DNA of 64,000 nucleotides. It comes from Thinopyrum elongatum (lineage: Eukaryota; Streptophyta; Magnoliopsida; Poales; Poaceae). Positions 1 through 10,255 of this stretch are shown piece after piece; position 1 is the first letter of the stretch, and every line of letters starts with the position of its first letter. Both the position numbers and the translations under genes were made by a program. The notes under the pieces were generated by a model. The model saw only the letters and a list, made by a program, of their open reading frames with translations, did no database searches and was not told where the DNA came from. The stretch lies in contig CM022299.1 of NCBI GenBank assembly GCA_011799875.1, forward strand, positions 35,298,755 through 35,362,754. The letters run 5' to 3'.

Positions 1-202
1 GAAATTCATGACAGATAACAAAGAAATTCCAGACAAACTTTGGTCTACGAGATAGTTCTGACGACAAATTCATTACAAATGTCAAATTTAGGTCTACGAG
101 GTAGTTCACGACACATGGCTTCTTACCTTAGTACTAGATAGTTCATGATAAATGTGGCATGGCTTCATCCAGTTACATGACGAGTCCACCGAAGCGAAGG
201 CC

Positions 203-819
203 CTACTGAGCCATACGAGGCCATTTCCCCTTCTTGTCACGTGCCTCATCCTCCTCTTGCGCCTCGCGAGCCTTTGCAAGTTTTCTTGCCCTCTCCTCCT
301 CACGAGCAAGCTTCGCTTGGCGTGCCCTCTCCTCCTCTCGTTTCTTCCGCTCCAACCTCTCCTTCTGACGATGCTCCTCCTCCAAACCTCTTCGAACCGC
401 CGTTGGCGCCTAAGACAATCTTGATATTGATCCTTTTGGACATCCTCTGGCACTTCATGATCTATCCATGTGAAGTACTTGCATAGAGGAGGCGGTGACT
501 GCATACACAAAATAAGTTAGTGCTCACACAAATTTGAAAGCAACATGTTAGTTTTAAGACATACCGGCGGTAGGTCATAGGGGTTAGTTGGAAGCGCACG
601 ATCATGGGCATAGTTGGGGCATACAAAAAATCTCCTTCCCTCCGTCAATGACTTCTTTCGGTCGGTGGAAACCTTCACCTTGCAAACATCTCCACACCAA
701 CATGGTGGGATTTTCACATCTTTCTCCTTCACCTTGTCCAAAGATGCGTTCTCCCACTTGTTTGGCATGTCTTCTTGGTTAGCACACGGTGGCCTCGTCA
801 TGGAACCGGATGAAGCCAT
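203..819 (-). pseudogene. MULE-borne GRF-like zinc-finger plus coiled-coil protein, two exons, frameshifted
   Basis: Exon 1 (565-819) starts at an ATG giving MASSGSMTRPP and contains a CWCGDVCK...GRRFFVCPNY segment, resembling the zf-GRF family (CxCG followed by a GRxFxxC). It ends at a GT donor (559-564, GTATGT on the minus strand). A clean acceptor (TATGCAG) opens exon 2 at 498, which encodes PPPLCKYFTWIDHEVPEDV and then should run into a highly charged helix rich in E, R and K (203-385). The charged part sits in a different frame, so there is a frameshift near 385. The gene lies downstream of and parallel to the transposase, a position comparable to mudrB in MuDR. Function is unknown; nucleic-acid binding is inferred only from the zinc-finger resemblance. 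Confidence 0.6.
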
Positions 820-1029
820 GCCTACAACAATTAAAGATGATAAGTCAAACATATGAACACATTGACATGTAAAGAAGCAAACAATTAAAGATGTTAAGCA
901 AATATATCAACAAATTGACATGGAAGGAGACAAGTAGTACCATTCACATTATTTCAGCCATCCGGATTTAGCAACACGTCGATAGGCCTTCCTCTATCAA
1001 CCCGACGTGTCCTAGAACCACCGGATCCA

Positions 1030-1145
1030 TGACCCCCTCTAAGACTAGTCCTTCCTCCATGGCCCCCTGGCTAGTCCTTCCTCCACGGCCCCCTCCAAGA
1101 CTAGTCCTTCCTCCACAGCCCCCTCCAAGACTAGTCCTTCCTCCT
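1030..1145. repeat. 30-bp tandem repeat near the transposase C-terminus
   Basis: The phrase ACTAGTCCTTCCTCC begins near 1044, 1071, 1100 and 1130, so the spacing is 27, 30 and 30 bp. A 30-bp unit preserves reading frame and would add 10-residue Gly/Glu/Val-rich units to the transposase tail or a short downstream frame. The first interval is 3 bp short. Confidence 0.8.
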
Positions 1146-2656
1146 CATGTGCCGGCGGAACCTCCTCTACCGCCACGTGTTTGACTAGTGCTCTTGTTGG
1201 TTCTTGGTATTTTCGTGCATCTCCTAACGTTGTGTCCCGTCTCGTTGCATTCTCCACAATTGTTGGTGTCCGGTGCCTCCATGAAATGACCACTACCAAA
1301 TTGCTTCATTCCAGTGTATCCAGCTAGATCATCCATGTCACTCCTGAACCTCTTCTTTCTTCTTCTTCCCCTCATAGGCACCATGAGTGCGGGATCTGGC
1401 ACAATGTGTGGGCCATGATACTCAGGCCACTGTGAGGCATCAAGGAAAGGATTAAACCGAGGCGCCCACGTCAACCTTGTTCGTTCCAATGTGAACTCGT
1501 GCAACCGCAACCGTTGTACCATCGGATACAAGCAAATTTCTCGCCCGTGTTGCGGTCATCAAATGCGAGCAAGGCCAATGATACTTGTGTGGCCTCTCAC
1601 ACTGGCACCACCGGTTTTTGATGTGCACCTCGTACGCAACTCCACCATAAGACACACCGTCCCTTGTTGTCCCACCCGGCTCACCGATTTGATAGACCAT
1701 TTCTTTTTCATTATATTTGATCACTTGTTGTTTGGAAGACTTGCGCGCTTGATGCAACAACCAATCCTGAACCTTGAATGGATAGTCCATCTTTTCGCCA
1801 ATCCACTTGGCCGTGCTTTCGGAATGCTTTAGGAAGTACTCGTTGAGATTGATGAAAGTGTACTTGAGTATTGCGGTCACCGGCAAGGAACGGACACCCT
1901 TCAACACATTGTTGAAGCATTCCACCATGTTGCTTGACATGTCCCCATATCGCATACCTCCTTCATCGTAAGCGCCTGACCACTTTTCTTTATCCGGCTC
2001 GTGCCTAGTCAAGAATTCTTTTCCCCCTTTGTTCTTCTCCAACGCCTTGAGGAGTTTATCATATCGGCTTTTGAATGTGTCGGTGTTGAATGCAACACAA
2101 ACATGGGTAACGTCTTTGCAAAACTGCTTGCTCTTGCATGCCCGGTAAAAGTTTGCCACAAAGTGTCTCATGCACCAATGGTGTTGAAGCTTTGGAAGAC
2201 CTGGAATATCAACGTCTATTGCTTTGAGAATCCCATGATGGCGATCCGATATAATGCATACCTCTCTCTTGCCAATCACCTTTGTCCTCACATGCTCCAT
2301 GAACCACTCCCAATTGTCATCATGCTCCGAAGGCACCAAGGCAAATGCCACCGGCAACACGTTATCATTTGATGAGTGGGCCATTGCCACCATCAATGTG
2401 CCCTTGTATTTGCCGGTCAAGAATGTACCATCTATAGACAAGACCGGCCGACAATACGTCAATGCCTCGATGCATTGTCCAAAGCTCCAAAAGGCACGGC
2501 GAAACACTCCGTCAATTGACTCGACCCGATGGCGCATGCCTGGGTTCTGATGAGTAATGGCTGCCAACATCTTCGGCAGAATGTTATATGTGGCCTCATA
2601 ATCACCATGCAACATCCTAATAGCATTTGCCTTGGCCATCCATGCCTTCCCATACT
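1145..2656 (-). pseudogene. MuDR-type transposase, catalytic core, SWIM finger and zinc knuckle
   Basis: This is the 3' part of the transposase gene. In the 395-codon frame (1452-2639) I see the DDE-type catalytic positions D70 (LSIDGTF), D132 (ISDRHHG) and E240 (NMVECFNN), a C/H pair (HHWCMRHF, 155-159) and a SWIM zinc finger (CQC 345-347, C357, H359). The rest of the C-terminus is in another frame (1145-1531) and carries a CCHC-like knuckle (CGECNETGHNVRRC). A frameshift therefore lies in the overlap at about 1480-1530. The first methionine (2639) is internal: codons continue upstream to 2656, where the hAT target duplication begins. The gene once joined the 3533-4805 segment. The catalytic triad is preserved, but the protein cannot be made intact. 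Confidence 0.88.
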
Positions 2657-2664
2657 TGACCGGG

Positions 2665-3532
2665 TAGGGCTGGGCGTTCGGTTTATATGGTTAATATGGT
2701 TCGGTTTATTCGGTTTTTTATAATATCGGTTTTGAAGAAATGGAAACCGAAACAAGCACACAAAGTTAGAAACCGAACCATATTAACCATAATATATCGG
2801 TTCGGTTTCTTCGGTTAACCGAAATACATGCACTCGTCAGTGTAAGTGTAATGATTCATGAGCACTGATTTGCATTGTATAGAATGCATAAAATAGTCAC
2901 AAGAGCTAGCAACCTTAACATCAGGCAATGCTTTATTCGGTCAAGAAAAAAAGTGACATAATTAAGTGGAAAAATCACATGAAAGGTGCCATGTATTATG
3001 TACGGAAGAACACGTGTGATGCCTCCAAATTGAGCAACTCATGCACTAAATGATACACTAGTAGTTACTTGCACGACCAAGAGGCATGCATACATACCAC
3101 ATATACATGGACATTATTAGTTTGATTGGGAGATTAGAGACTCAGAGCAGTTGTAAAAGTACATGTGATCTAGCGGCTAGCCGGATGTCCGCCACAAATA
3201 ACAAGGATTTGCCGATGATTGCTAGCTCACCGGAGTCAGGCCGGATGTTTAATTGTTCGCCAATGTCTGAAGAGGTCGCCGCCTAATTTACCTTTTGGAG
3301 AGACCTCCGCCTGATGGAGTGAACATGGTATTTACACAGGGCATCCTACATATCGGTTTGTTCGGTCTATTCGGTTTCTGGGCACTGAAAACCGAACACA
3401 AACCAAACACCGAACAGCCTTAAAATTTCCCACCGAACCAAAAACCAAACCACCGAATTAACCGACATATCGGTTAATATGGTTCGGTTCGGTTTGGTTT
3501 TTCGGTTTTCGGTTTAACCGTGCCCACCCCTA
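2665..3532. mobile_element. Non-autonomous hAT-like element, 868 bp, inside the transposase gene
   Basis: The ends are TAGGGCTGGGC at the left and, reading inwards, TAGGGGTGGGC at the right. These are imperfect terminal inverted repeats followed by GGTTCGGTTT-rich subterminal sequence at both ends. Target duplications of 8 bp flank it: TGACCGGG (2657-2664) and TGACCGAG (3533-3540), one mismatch. Eight-bp TSDs and TAGGG-type ends fit the hAT superfamily. Removing the element and one TSD copy restores a continuous transposase frame across the junction, which confirms both boundaries. No transposase is encoded inside. Confidence 0.85.
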
Positions 3533-4805
3533 TGACCGAGTATCCGAATAGTTCCTCAATCGAAGTCATGAGAAACTTGACCTTCACGGTTGGATCATGT
3601 GCTATTTGATTCAACAATTTGTAGCCTAGATACTCAGAAGTGAGTTGACGGTGTCCTTTGCTTCGGTCGGCCTTGTCGGGGGGTACACACGTGTGAGTGG
3701 CAACACAACTCTTCAACACCCATTGCCCGGTTTCTTTGATTTTTCTACCACGGACCTTCCAAGGGCAACCTTCTTGGTCACATATGACCGTGTACCGAAC
3801 ATTTTGATTGGAATGACCAACAACAAACGGCCTATGGTTCCTAATGGCGTAGTCACACAACCATATCTTGAACTCTACCAAAGAACCAAACTTGATGCCT
3901 TTCTTCAAATGAGCATTCTCATCCTCATTTTGTGGCCGAGGATCACCGACCTTGGGGCACGATGTTGGCTCAAACAATGGCTCAAACAACCCCAATCTCA
4001 TCCCACCGTCAACAACGGCCTTGTCCGCAAGACTCACATCCCTAAACAACGATGGCCCTCTTTCCTTGCCGGTCACCTTCTTGTAGATTTGATTTTCTTG
4101 CACCGTCAACCCATCCTCATCCAATTCTTCCTCCGGAACCTCGTCATCCAAGCCATACCCACACATACGGTTATAAGGGAGGGTACGGTCCATGTCTTGT
4201 TGCCGCACAATGACATCCAAGTTACCAATGGCATTGTAATGAATCTCTTCTTTCTTCGCGTAAGCATCCTCTTGAGCAACAATAGCGTCATCATCAACAT
4301 GACCACTAGCATCTTCTTTAACAAGAGGAATAGCATCATCTCGGAGTACTATGGCGCTATCATTGATACGATCTTCATTGGGTTGGCTACTTGGTGGTTG
4401 GCTAGAACAATTGGGGACATACACCTCGGCACTACCATCATGTATTGGGGAGGATACATTGCGGTTCAAATCAATTTGCAAGGGAGGACGATCAACCTTT
4501 GTGGCAAATATCTCAAGAGACTTGTCTTGTGATGCGTCTACTTTCTCCTTGTATACATTCCAATGCAATTGGGAGGTGATGGGCATACTCTTTAGTCGGG
4601 ACTTTACTCCCAATCCAACGTCATACCTCCCAATAAGATTAACCTCGGCATTTGGGTCATTCCAATGTAAGACACTTCTCACTTTCACTACAAGATCATC
4701 AAAGCTTGGACTTGTGTCAAAAACCATAGCCTCTTCCCCTTCATCGTCTTTTCCATTCACAAATGTCGTCTTATCCAAATAATGAACATTTACAAGCTTA
4801 TGCAT
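3533..4805 (-). pseudogene. MuDR-type transposase, N-terminal half
   Basis: The frame starts at 4805 (MHKLVNVHYL) and is in phase with the catalytic half if the hAT insertion is removed. Residues 1-90 resemble the N-terminal domain common in plant MULE transposases. An acidic linker follows (about 140-240). Residues 300-375 form the DNA-binding zinc domain: KKGIKFGSLVEFK, then CDQEGC (342-347), C367 and the HTC pair (H371, C373). From about residue 425 the reading frame runs into hAT sequence and stops at 3474, so the last 19-20 residues are foreign. The family and order of parts are certain; whether the start is exactly 4805 is less so. Confidence 0.86.
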
Positions 4806-4922
4806 CTAAGAACAATGGAAACAATAAAGTCATCCATATATGTCATCCAACCATTTCAAATGGAGCAATAACATAATTTATGCACACATTGGACAAAAAG
4901 CTTCTATTCATAGTTAATTTCA
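4806..4922. other. MULE 5' untranslated or promoter side
   Basis: AT-rich sequence upstream of the transposase start. No clear TATA box or splice signal can be assigned by eye. Confidence 0.3.
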
Positions 4923-5012
4923 CCTTAACCTTAACCATAACACTAACCATAACTATAATCCTAACCCTAACCCTAACACTAACCGCTCACATTACCACTA
5001 TAACCACTAACC
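4923..5012. repeat. Degenerate telomere-like CCTAAC tract inside the MULE
   Basis: About 90 bp of CTAACC/CCATAAC variants, including a run of CCCTAACCCTAAC near 4963-4980. The unit resembles a 6-bp CCCTAA repeat more than the 7-bp plant telomere repeat CCCTAAA, and it is impure. It is probably a simple-sequence expansion inside the transposon. Confidence 0.7.
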
Positions 5013-5354
5013 CTAGGCAAGCACAAGCACAAAGATAGCTATAAATGCATCATAAATGTGCCATAGATGCACACAAAAAGATCAACACCTAGGGTTTGCA
5101 ATAAATTGAGCAAAAGCACACAAAAACAAGATTTCAACCAATCAAAATGAGGGGAATTGAGAGAGGTACCTTGGGGGATGAAAATGCTCCGGATCCACCG
5201 GTGAAATCTCAAGCAAATGGAGTGGATCTAGGGGGTGTTTGGGTGGGGGAAAGAGAGAGGGGAGGAGCTGACCACGGGGAAGAAGAAGAATGGGGAAGAA
5301 GAGTGGTGGTGGGGCCCACAAACCAGCCCCTCCCAACCTTATCCACCCCAGGAG

Positions 5355-5531
5355 CCTACCGCGAGGGCCCCTGGCGGTAGGAGTTAGAAGCCTACCGCCA
5401 GGGTCAGCGGCGGTAGGCCCCTTTTCCACGTCAGCCCGAGCTGACGGCCGTTTGGCGCCGTCTCGTCACCAACCGCCAGGTCCCATGGCGGTAGGGTGTG
5501 GGGGGCTACCGCCAGGACCCCTGGCGGTAGG
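5355..5531. repeat. Cluster of four CTACCGCC/GGCGGTAG inverted repeats
   Basis: Four short hairpins occur in 177 bp: 5355-5381, 5391-5417, 5472-5495 and 5506-5531. Each pairs an (C)TACCGCC-like arm with GGCGGTAG around a 7-10 base centre. They lie in the GC-rich subterminal part of the MULE. Arrays like this are typical subterminal transposase-binding arrangements, but that role is inferred. Confidence 0.75.
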
Positions 5532-5559
5532 CAAAAGGGTCAGCTTTCAAAAAAAATTC

Positions 5560-5621
5560 AAACGTGGGTCAGATCCCAAAATTAGACCGAAAAAGGGTCA
5601 AAACACGAAATTTTGCCACCC
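5560..5621. repeat. Putative right terminal inverted repeat of the MULE
   Basis: Read inwards from 5621 the sequence begins GGGTGGCAAAATTTCGTG and continues as a low-complexity T-rich stretch, as in many grass Mutator termini. The partner repeat is outside the window, so the inverted-repeat status is assumed. Confidence 0.55.
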
Positions 5622-5710
5622 GACGTCGTCTCGCTCGTCCGCTTGTGTTGGGGATCACCTGGGGCGGTGACTGCGCGCGCGTGCTAGCTAGGTCTTCGGT
5701 GTCCCTGGCG
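5622..5710. other. Short island of pre-insertion sequence, duplicated at 28155
   Basis: The stretch GTCGTCTCG(C/T)TCGTCCGCTTGTG followed by GGGGATCACCTGGG and GGCGGTGAC is found here and at about 28157-28255 with few changes. It therefore belongs to the duplicated background, not to the MULE on its left or the retroposon-like repeat on its right. Confidence 0.7.
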
Positions 5711-6080
5711 ATTTCCTACAGTTTTGAGACGATGCGATGCCGCCCCATGACGCACAAAGAACACAAGAAGTAGCAAAAATTACATCAATGTCCGCGAACC
5801 ACCTAACCACGACTATAAACACTGGAGCGAGCTGAAGGCGCTCCGCCGTCGTCGCCCCTCCTTCACCGAAGCCAGACAAACCTTATTATAGTAAACAGTC
5901 AGAAAATCATCATGCTAACTGCTAAGGGCAACTCCAACGCGGTGACCCATTTCGTCCGCGCACGTCCGTTTGGGGTGTGGCGGACAGAAAAGCCGGCACA
6001 ACGCGCCGACCCAAACGGACATGCGTCCGCTTTTCGTCCGCCTGCCAACCCATTCCTGGCCCATTTTTTATCCTCATTTG

Positions 6081-9000
6081 TGTCACAACCCCGGCTTAAT
6101 CGTGCACTAATCATACACGCAAATGCACACGATCAAGCCTAAGGACTCACTTGAAGATATCACAACACAACTCTAAAACATAAATAAATTCATACAAGCT
6201 TTATATTACAAGCCAGGGCCTCGAGGGCTCGAATACATAGCTCGATGGCATACAAGTGTCAGCGGAAGCATCAGATATCTGGGTACAGATATATTACAGA
6301 AACAGATAGGCCTTTTAGATAGGCGGGGCAAAATAAACCACTACGATCGAAAGGCGTAGGCCTCCTGCCTAGGACCCTCCGAATCCTACTCCTGGTCGTC
6401 AGTCGACTCCTCGTAGTAGTACTCGCCGGGAGGGTAGTAGTAGTAGCCGTAGTCATCGACAGGGGCGGCCATCTCAGGGGCTCCGTCATCTGGCGACGTT
6501 GAATGAATATGGGGGAAAAAGAAATTAAGCAAACGTGAGTATTCATCCGAAGTACTCAGCAAGCAAGGATCTACACTACATATGCAACATTTTCAAAGGG
6601 GGCTGTATATGTGGACTGGGCTGCAAAAATGCCAGAATAGAAGGGGAAAGTCTAGTCCTATCGAAGACTAGCATCTTCAGCATCTTCATCAGTCTTGCAG
6701 CATAAGGAGAGTGTAGAATAACATAATGTAAAGTAGTAGTAGTGTCATCAACCTCGGCCAGAGATCCTTTCTTGACTCCCTGCGAGAAAGCAATCCCAGA
6801 GCCGTACTATCCAGTTCTCAACTCAGTTCTAGTTGTACCGATCGGGATACAACTTCGAGTGTCCGTTAACGTAGGACAGGCTATCGATAGATTGTTTCTT
6901 CCCCGTAGGGGTGCACCAACTTACCCACCACGCTCGCTTAACTCCGGCCGGACACACTTTTCTGGGTCATGCCCGGCCTCGGCTAAGCAACACGCCGCAA
7001 CCCGACCAAATACTTAACAGAGAGGTCAGCACGCCAGACTAAACCTATGCCCCCAGGGGTCTTGGGCCATCACCCCGGGAACTCCTGCACGTTGCGAGGG
7101 CGGCCGAGAGCAGACCTAGCAACCCCTTAATACAAGCGCAGTTGCTTAACCAGTCCAACTCGGCGCGCGCCGCTCAGTCGCTGACGTCCATTAAGCTTCG
7201 GCTGAAGTGTACGACGCAGAACGCCCATACTATGCCCACGTGATGGTTAGTGCTATCAGGCCAAAGGCCCCTCGGATCAAATATCCAAACCGTTTAGTGG
7301 TTTAGGAGCGCGCGGAAACGAGCAGAGACTCATGATCGATGTGACCCCGTCGCCCTGTCTCGAGGACTTGCGGCAAGGGCTAAGAATGCCCGGCCACACC
7401 TTGTAGTTATCTCGCGGGCACCTCTCAGGTCAACCCGACTCCACATCACTTCGCATTCATGCTCGCGCGGGTACCCCTCAGGGCCGACCCGTCTTTAGTA
7501 TCAAGGTTCAGTGTTCAGCCATAGTAACCAAAGTATCCGTGTGTCTGACACCAAGGGGGAACCCTGAGGAATCACCCTCGATGGAATCCCACTCGATGAT
7601 ATCATCAAGGTGAACGAAGGAGGAATCACCCTCAAGGTCCACACTTGAACGGTTGCACGACGGCGTCGGTATCGGGGGTGGTGTAGGAGGAATCACCCTC
7701 GCTTACCATGACCGATTAACTAACCTACAAGGTTAACATCAGAAGTGCTGACGAGGTATCACCCTCGGCACCCAATAGTAACCCAGTAGTATCGAGCAAT
7801 TTAAGGGGGAAGTGACGTGTGATGCCAGGGTCTGATCTTCGATCCCGTTGCTCGGGTCTTCTGAGAGTCCGGCGGGGCAGTCGGGACAAGTGGGTCTCTG
7901 TTAAGGCTCTACCCATCCTATACTAAACAGTTTAGGATAGCAGGAAAGTACCAACAGCAGGTTACAAGTAAACAAGCTATGCAGCAGATATAGGACAACA
8001 GTAGCAACAGTAACTTCTAATGCAAGCATAAGGGAGAAGAGAGTGGGCGATATCGGAATGCTCAAAATGGGGGTGCTTGCCTGTCTGCTCGACGGCAAGG
8101 GTCTGATCGTCGGGGACGTAGTCGTACTCCGGAGCGACGTCTGCCTCAGGAGCTACGGCAACGTCGGGGTCTACCGAAAGAGAAGAGGGGGAGGAAATAG
8201 GTAAATATAATGCAATCAGATGCAACACAGCGCGTGCTATGCTATGATGCAGTGCAGGGTTGCCTAAAGATATGTCTAAGTCATTTTGGTTATTTTTGGA
8301 TTATAGTTGGATTTATTATCCGGTGGTTATGCACTATTCATCTACCGGATACGGACGAAAAGTTATGGGTTCTCCTACATAGGAGGTTCCGGCATTGAAA
8401 CAGACGACACGATCAGATACGTCTCGTCGTTCTGAGCAACTTTCATGTTTTAAGTTTTTCGATGTGAGCTACGGTTTAAAAGTTATCAATTTTTGAAGTT
8501 TAAATGATTTTCTGGAATTATTTTTATTAACAGAATTGAATTATGACATCAGCATGAGGTAATGCAGACATCAGCAGGTCAACTGCTGCTGACCAGGGTC
8601 AACTATGGCTAACAGTTGATTAATTCTTTAACAGGGTTAATTAGGGAGGTGGGCCCAGTCTGTCAGTGTCTCAGTTGGTTATCAGGATTAACTAATTTGC
8701 TAATTATCTTAATTAAGCGTAGTGGGCCCACATGGCATACACTGTGGGTGAACAGTAACCACGTTGACCAGGTCAACAAGGTCAACGAAGATGCTGGGGC
8801 CCACTGGCAGTCTCTCAGGGGGTGGGCCCCACGCGTCCACGTCAGCGGCGTCGCCGGAAATACGCCGGCGACCAGATCCACGGCGGGAGATCGCCGGAGC
8901 ACGTCGGATTTGCTTTATAGTGCACCATTTCGCGCGCGGTTGGCTGCGTTCGATCGAGGACTCAACGCCGCGTCGTCTGGTGGTGGTGGCAGGGCCGGAC

Positions 9001-10216
9001 TCGGCCGGAATCATCGCCGGCGTCGAGCGAGGGCGGCGCCGGAGTTCAGGTGTTGCTGGCAACGGCGAAAACAGCCACGGCAAAGTGAGCTAGAGGGTTC
9101 GCCGGGCTCCTGCGAGAGTGCTGAGTATGATGCCATGCTCGGCGGTGCGCGTGGCTACGGTGGCGAGCTCGCCGGCGGCTCGCAGTTCGGGCACTAGGGG
9201 AATCGGCGGTGCGGCGCGACCTAGGACTACGCAACGGGGCAGAGGGGGAACTGGGGCTTACGGTGCGGCACACGTAGGCCCTCGGGTGCTTAGTAGCCGC
9301 AGAGACGTCGCCGGTGGCGGAGCAGAACAGCGGCGATCGAATGGAGAAGGCGGCGTCGATCCAGTGGGTGAGGGGCGCCCGGCTAAAACGGAAGACGCCA
9401 GTCGACGGAGAGGAACGAGGCGGAGCTCGCGGACTCGGTGAAGTAGCGCGGGATCGTCAGTGGGCGCGCCTGCGAGCAGGGCGCAACGGCGACTGCGTCG
9501 GGCGTCGTCGAAACCCAGAGAGGAAGAGCGAGGGGAGAGGGGAGAAGTGGTCGAGGGGGTCCAGGGGGGTGAACGGGCCTCGCCCTTATCCTCCCGCGCG
9601 TCGGGGCTGTCGGTGGGCGTCGCGCTCTCGCCGGCGCAGCCAGGCGCGAGGCGACACGGCGGCAGAGAGAGAGAAGGAGGGAGAAAGAGGCCGCAGTGGG
9701 CTGGGCCTCCAGGCACTGTGCACTTAGGCCTGTGCACAGTGGCCTTTTCTAATTTTCTATTTTCTGTTTTGCCTTTTCTTTTATTCTTTTCTGTTTTGTA
9801 TTAGTTAGGGCTCTTATGCATTTTTTATAAAATGTGGGAGTTGACCCAATTAATGCAGTGAGATATTACCCCTCACCAAAAACTGGTTTGGGTAAAGTTG
9901 GGTTTCATTTGAATTTGATTTAATTTTAAATGTGTTATATATTGCTGTTTTGGTGCTGTTTCATATTGTTTGAGTCATTTAATTAATCCAAATATTGCTG
10001 ATGATATTTTTACGAGTGCTTCTGGAATATTTGCTATTTAGTGAACATTTTTCCCATAGTGTTTGAGCAAATTTATTTTGCACTTTTGAATTTGAGTTGA
10101 TTTTCCAGAATAGAGTTTGATTTTTTTTGGTTAACCACTATGATTAAGCACTGCAAATGATAAGACTTGGCAATATTAACAGTTGATCACAATGGCTATT
10201 ACACAGGGGTGTTACA
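6081..10216 (-). repeat. 3' LTR of gypsy copy 1
   Basis: On the plus strand it begins TGTCACAACC and ends GGGGTGTTACA. Its partner begins TGTGACGACC. It has lost a 15-bp-arm palindrome still present in the 5' LTR at 18598-18631. Positions 8780-9700 are GC-rich and open in several frames; I treat those frames as chance. Confidence 0.95.
7566..7767 (-). promoter_or_regulatory. Four spaced GAGG(A/T)ATCACCCTC motifs in the LTR
   Basis: Fifteen-base motifs start at 7566, 7620, 7687 and 7753 (spacings 54, 67, 66). Each is a loose palindrome, GAGG...CCTC on opposite strands around ATCA. The same four-fold arrangement is present in the other three long LTRs. A protein-binding array is inferred, with no direct evidence. 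Confidence 0.6.
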
Positions 10217-10235
10217 AGTTCTCCTCCTCTAAAAG
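10217..10235 (-). other. Polypurine tract of gypsy copy 1
   Basis: On the minus strand the bases just before the 3' LTR read TTTTAGAGGAGGAGAACT, a purine run in the position expected for plus-strand DNA priming. The same tract precedes the 3' LTR of copy 2. Confidence 0.85.
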
Positions 10236-10255
10236 AAATTCTCGTCCCGAGAATT

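Larger units (their letters stand above)
1..5621 (-). mobile_element. Mutator-like (MuDR-type) DNA transposon, left end outside window
   Basis: The block encodes a MuDR-type transposase on the minus strand (1145-4805) and a zinc-finger/coiled-coil protein downstream (203-819). The right terminus is placed at 5621, where an inverted-repeat-like sequence (5560-5621) stops. Beyond it lies a sequence that recurs almost unchanged at 28155, which looks like the uninterrupted target. MULEs normally make 9-bp target duplications, but the left end is not visible, so this cannot be checked. The element is dead: its transposase gene carries a hAT insertion and a frameshift. Superfamily assignment is firm from the transposase; the family name is not determined. 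Confidence 0.85.

Noticed and set aside
1491..4782. Plus-strand frames of 81-295 codons opposite the MULE transposase
   Set aside because: They are antisense to a gene with clear catalytic motifs and show no family features of their own.
4923..5012. Possible interstitial telomere
   Set aside because: The unit is mostly 6-bp and impure, not the plant 7-bp repeat, and the tract lies within a transposon.
5340..5560. CRISPR-like array of short palindromes
   Set aside because: The spacing is irregular, there are no unique spacers of constant length, and the context is a plant transposon.
8616..9804. Several 100-190 codon open frames on both strands of the copy-1 LTR, with equivalents at 18799-19859 and in copy 2 at 44632-45716 and 56930-58018
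   Set aside because: They lie in GC-rich LTR sequence, overlap in many frames, contain no domain, and are Arg/Pro/Ser-rich as expected from composition.
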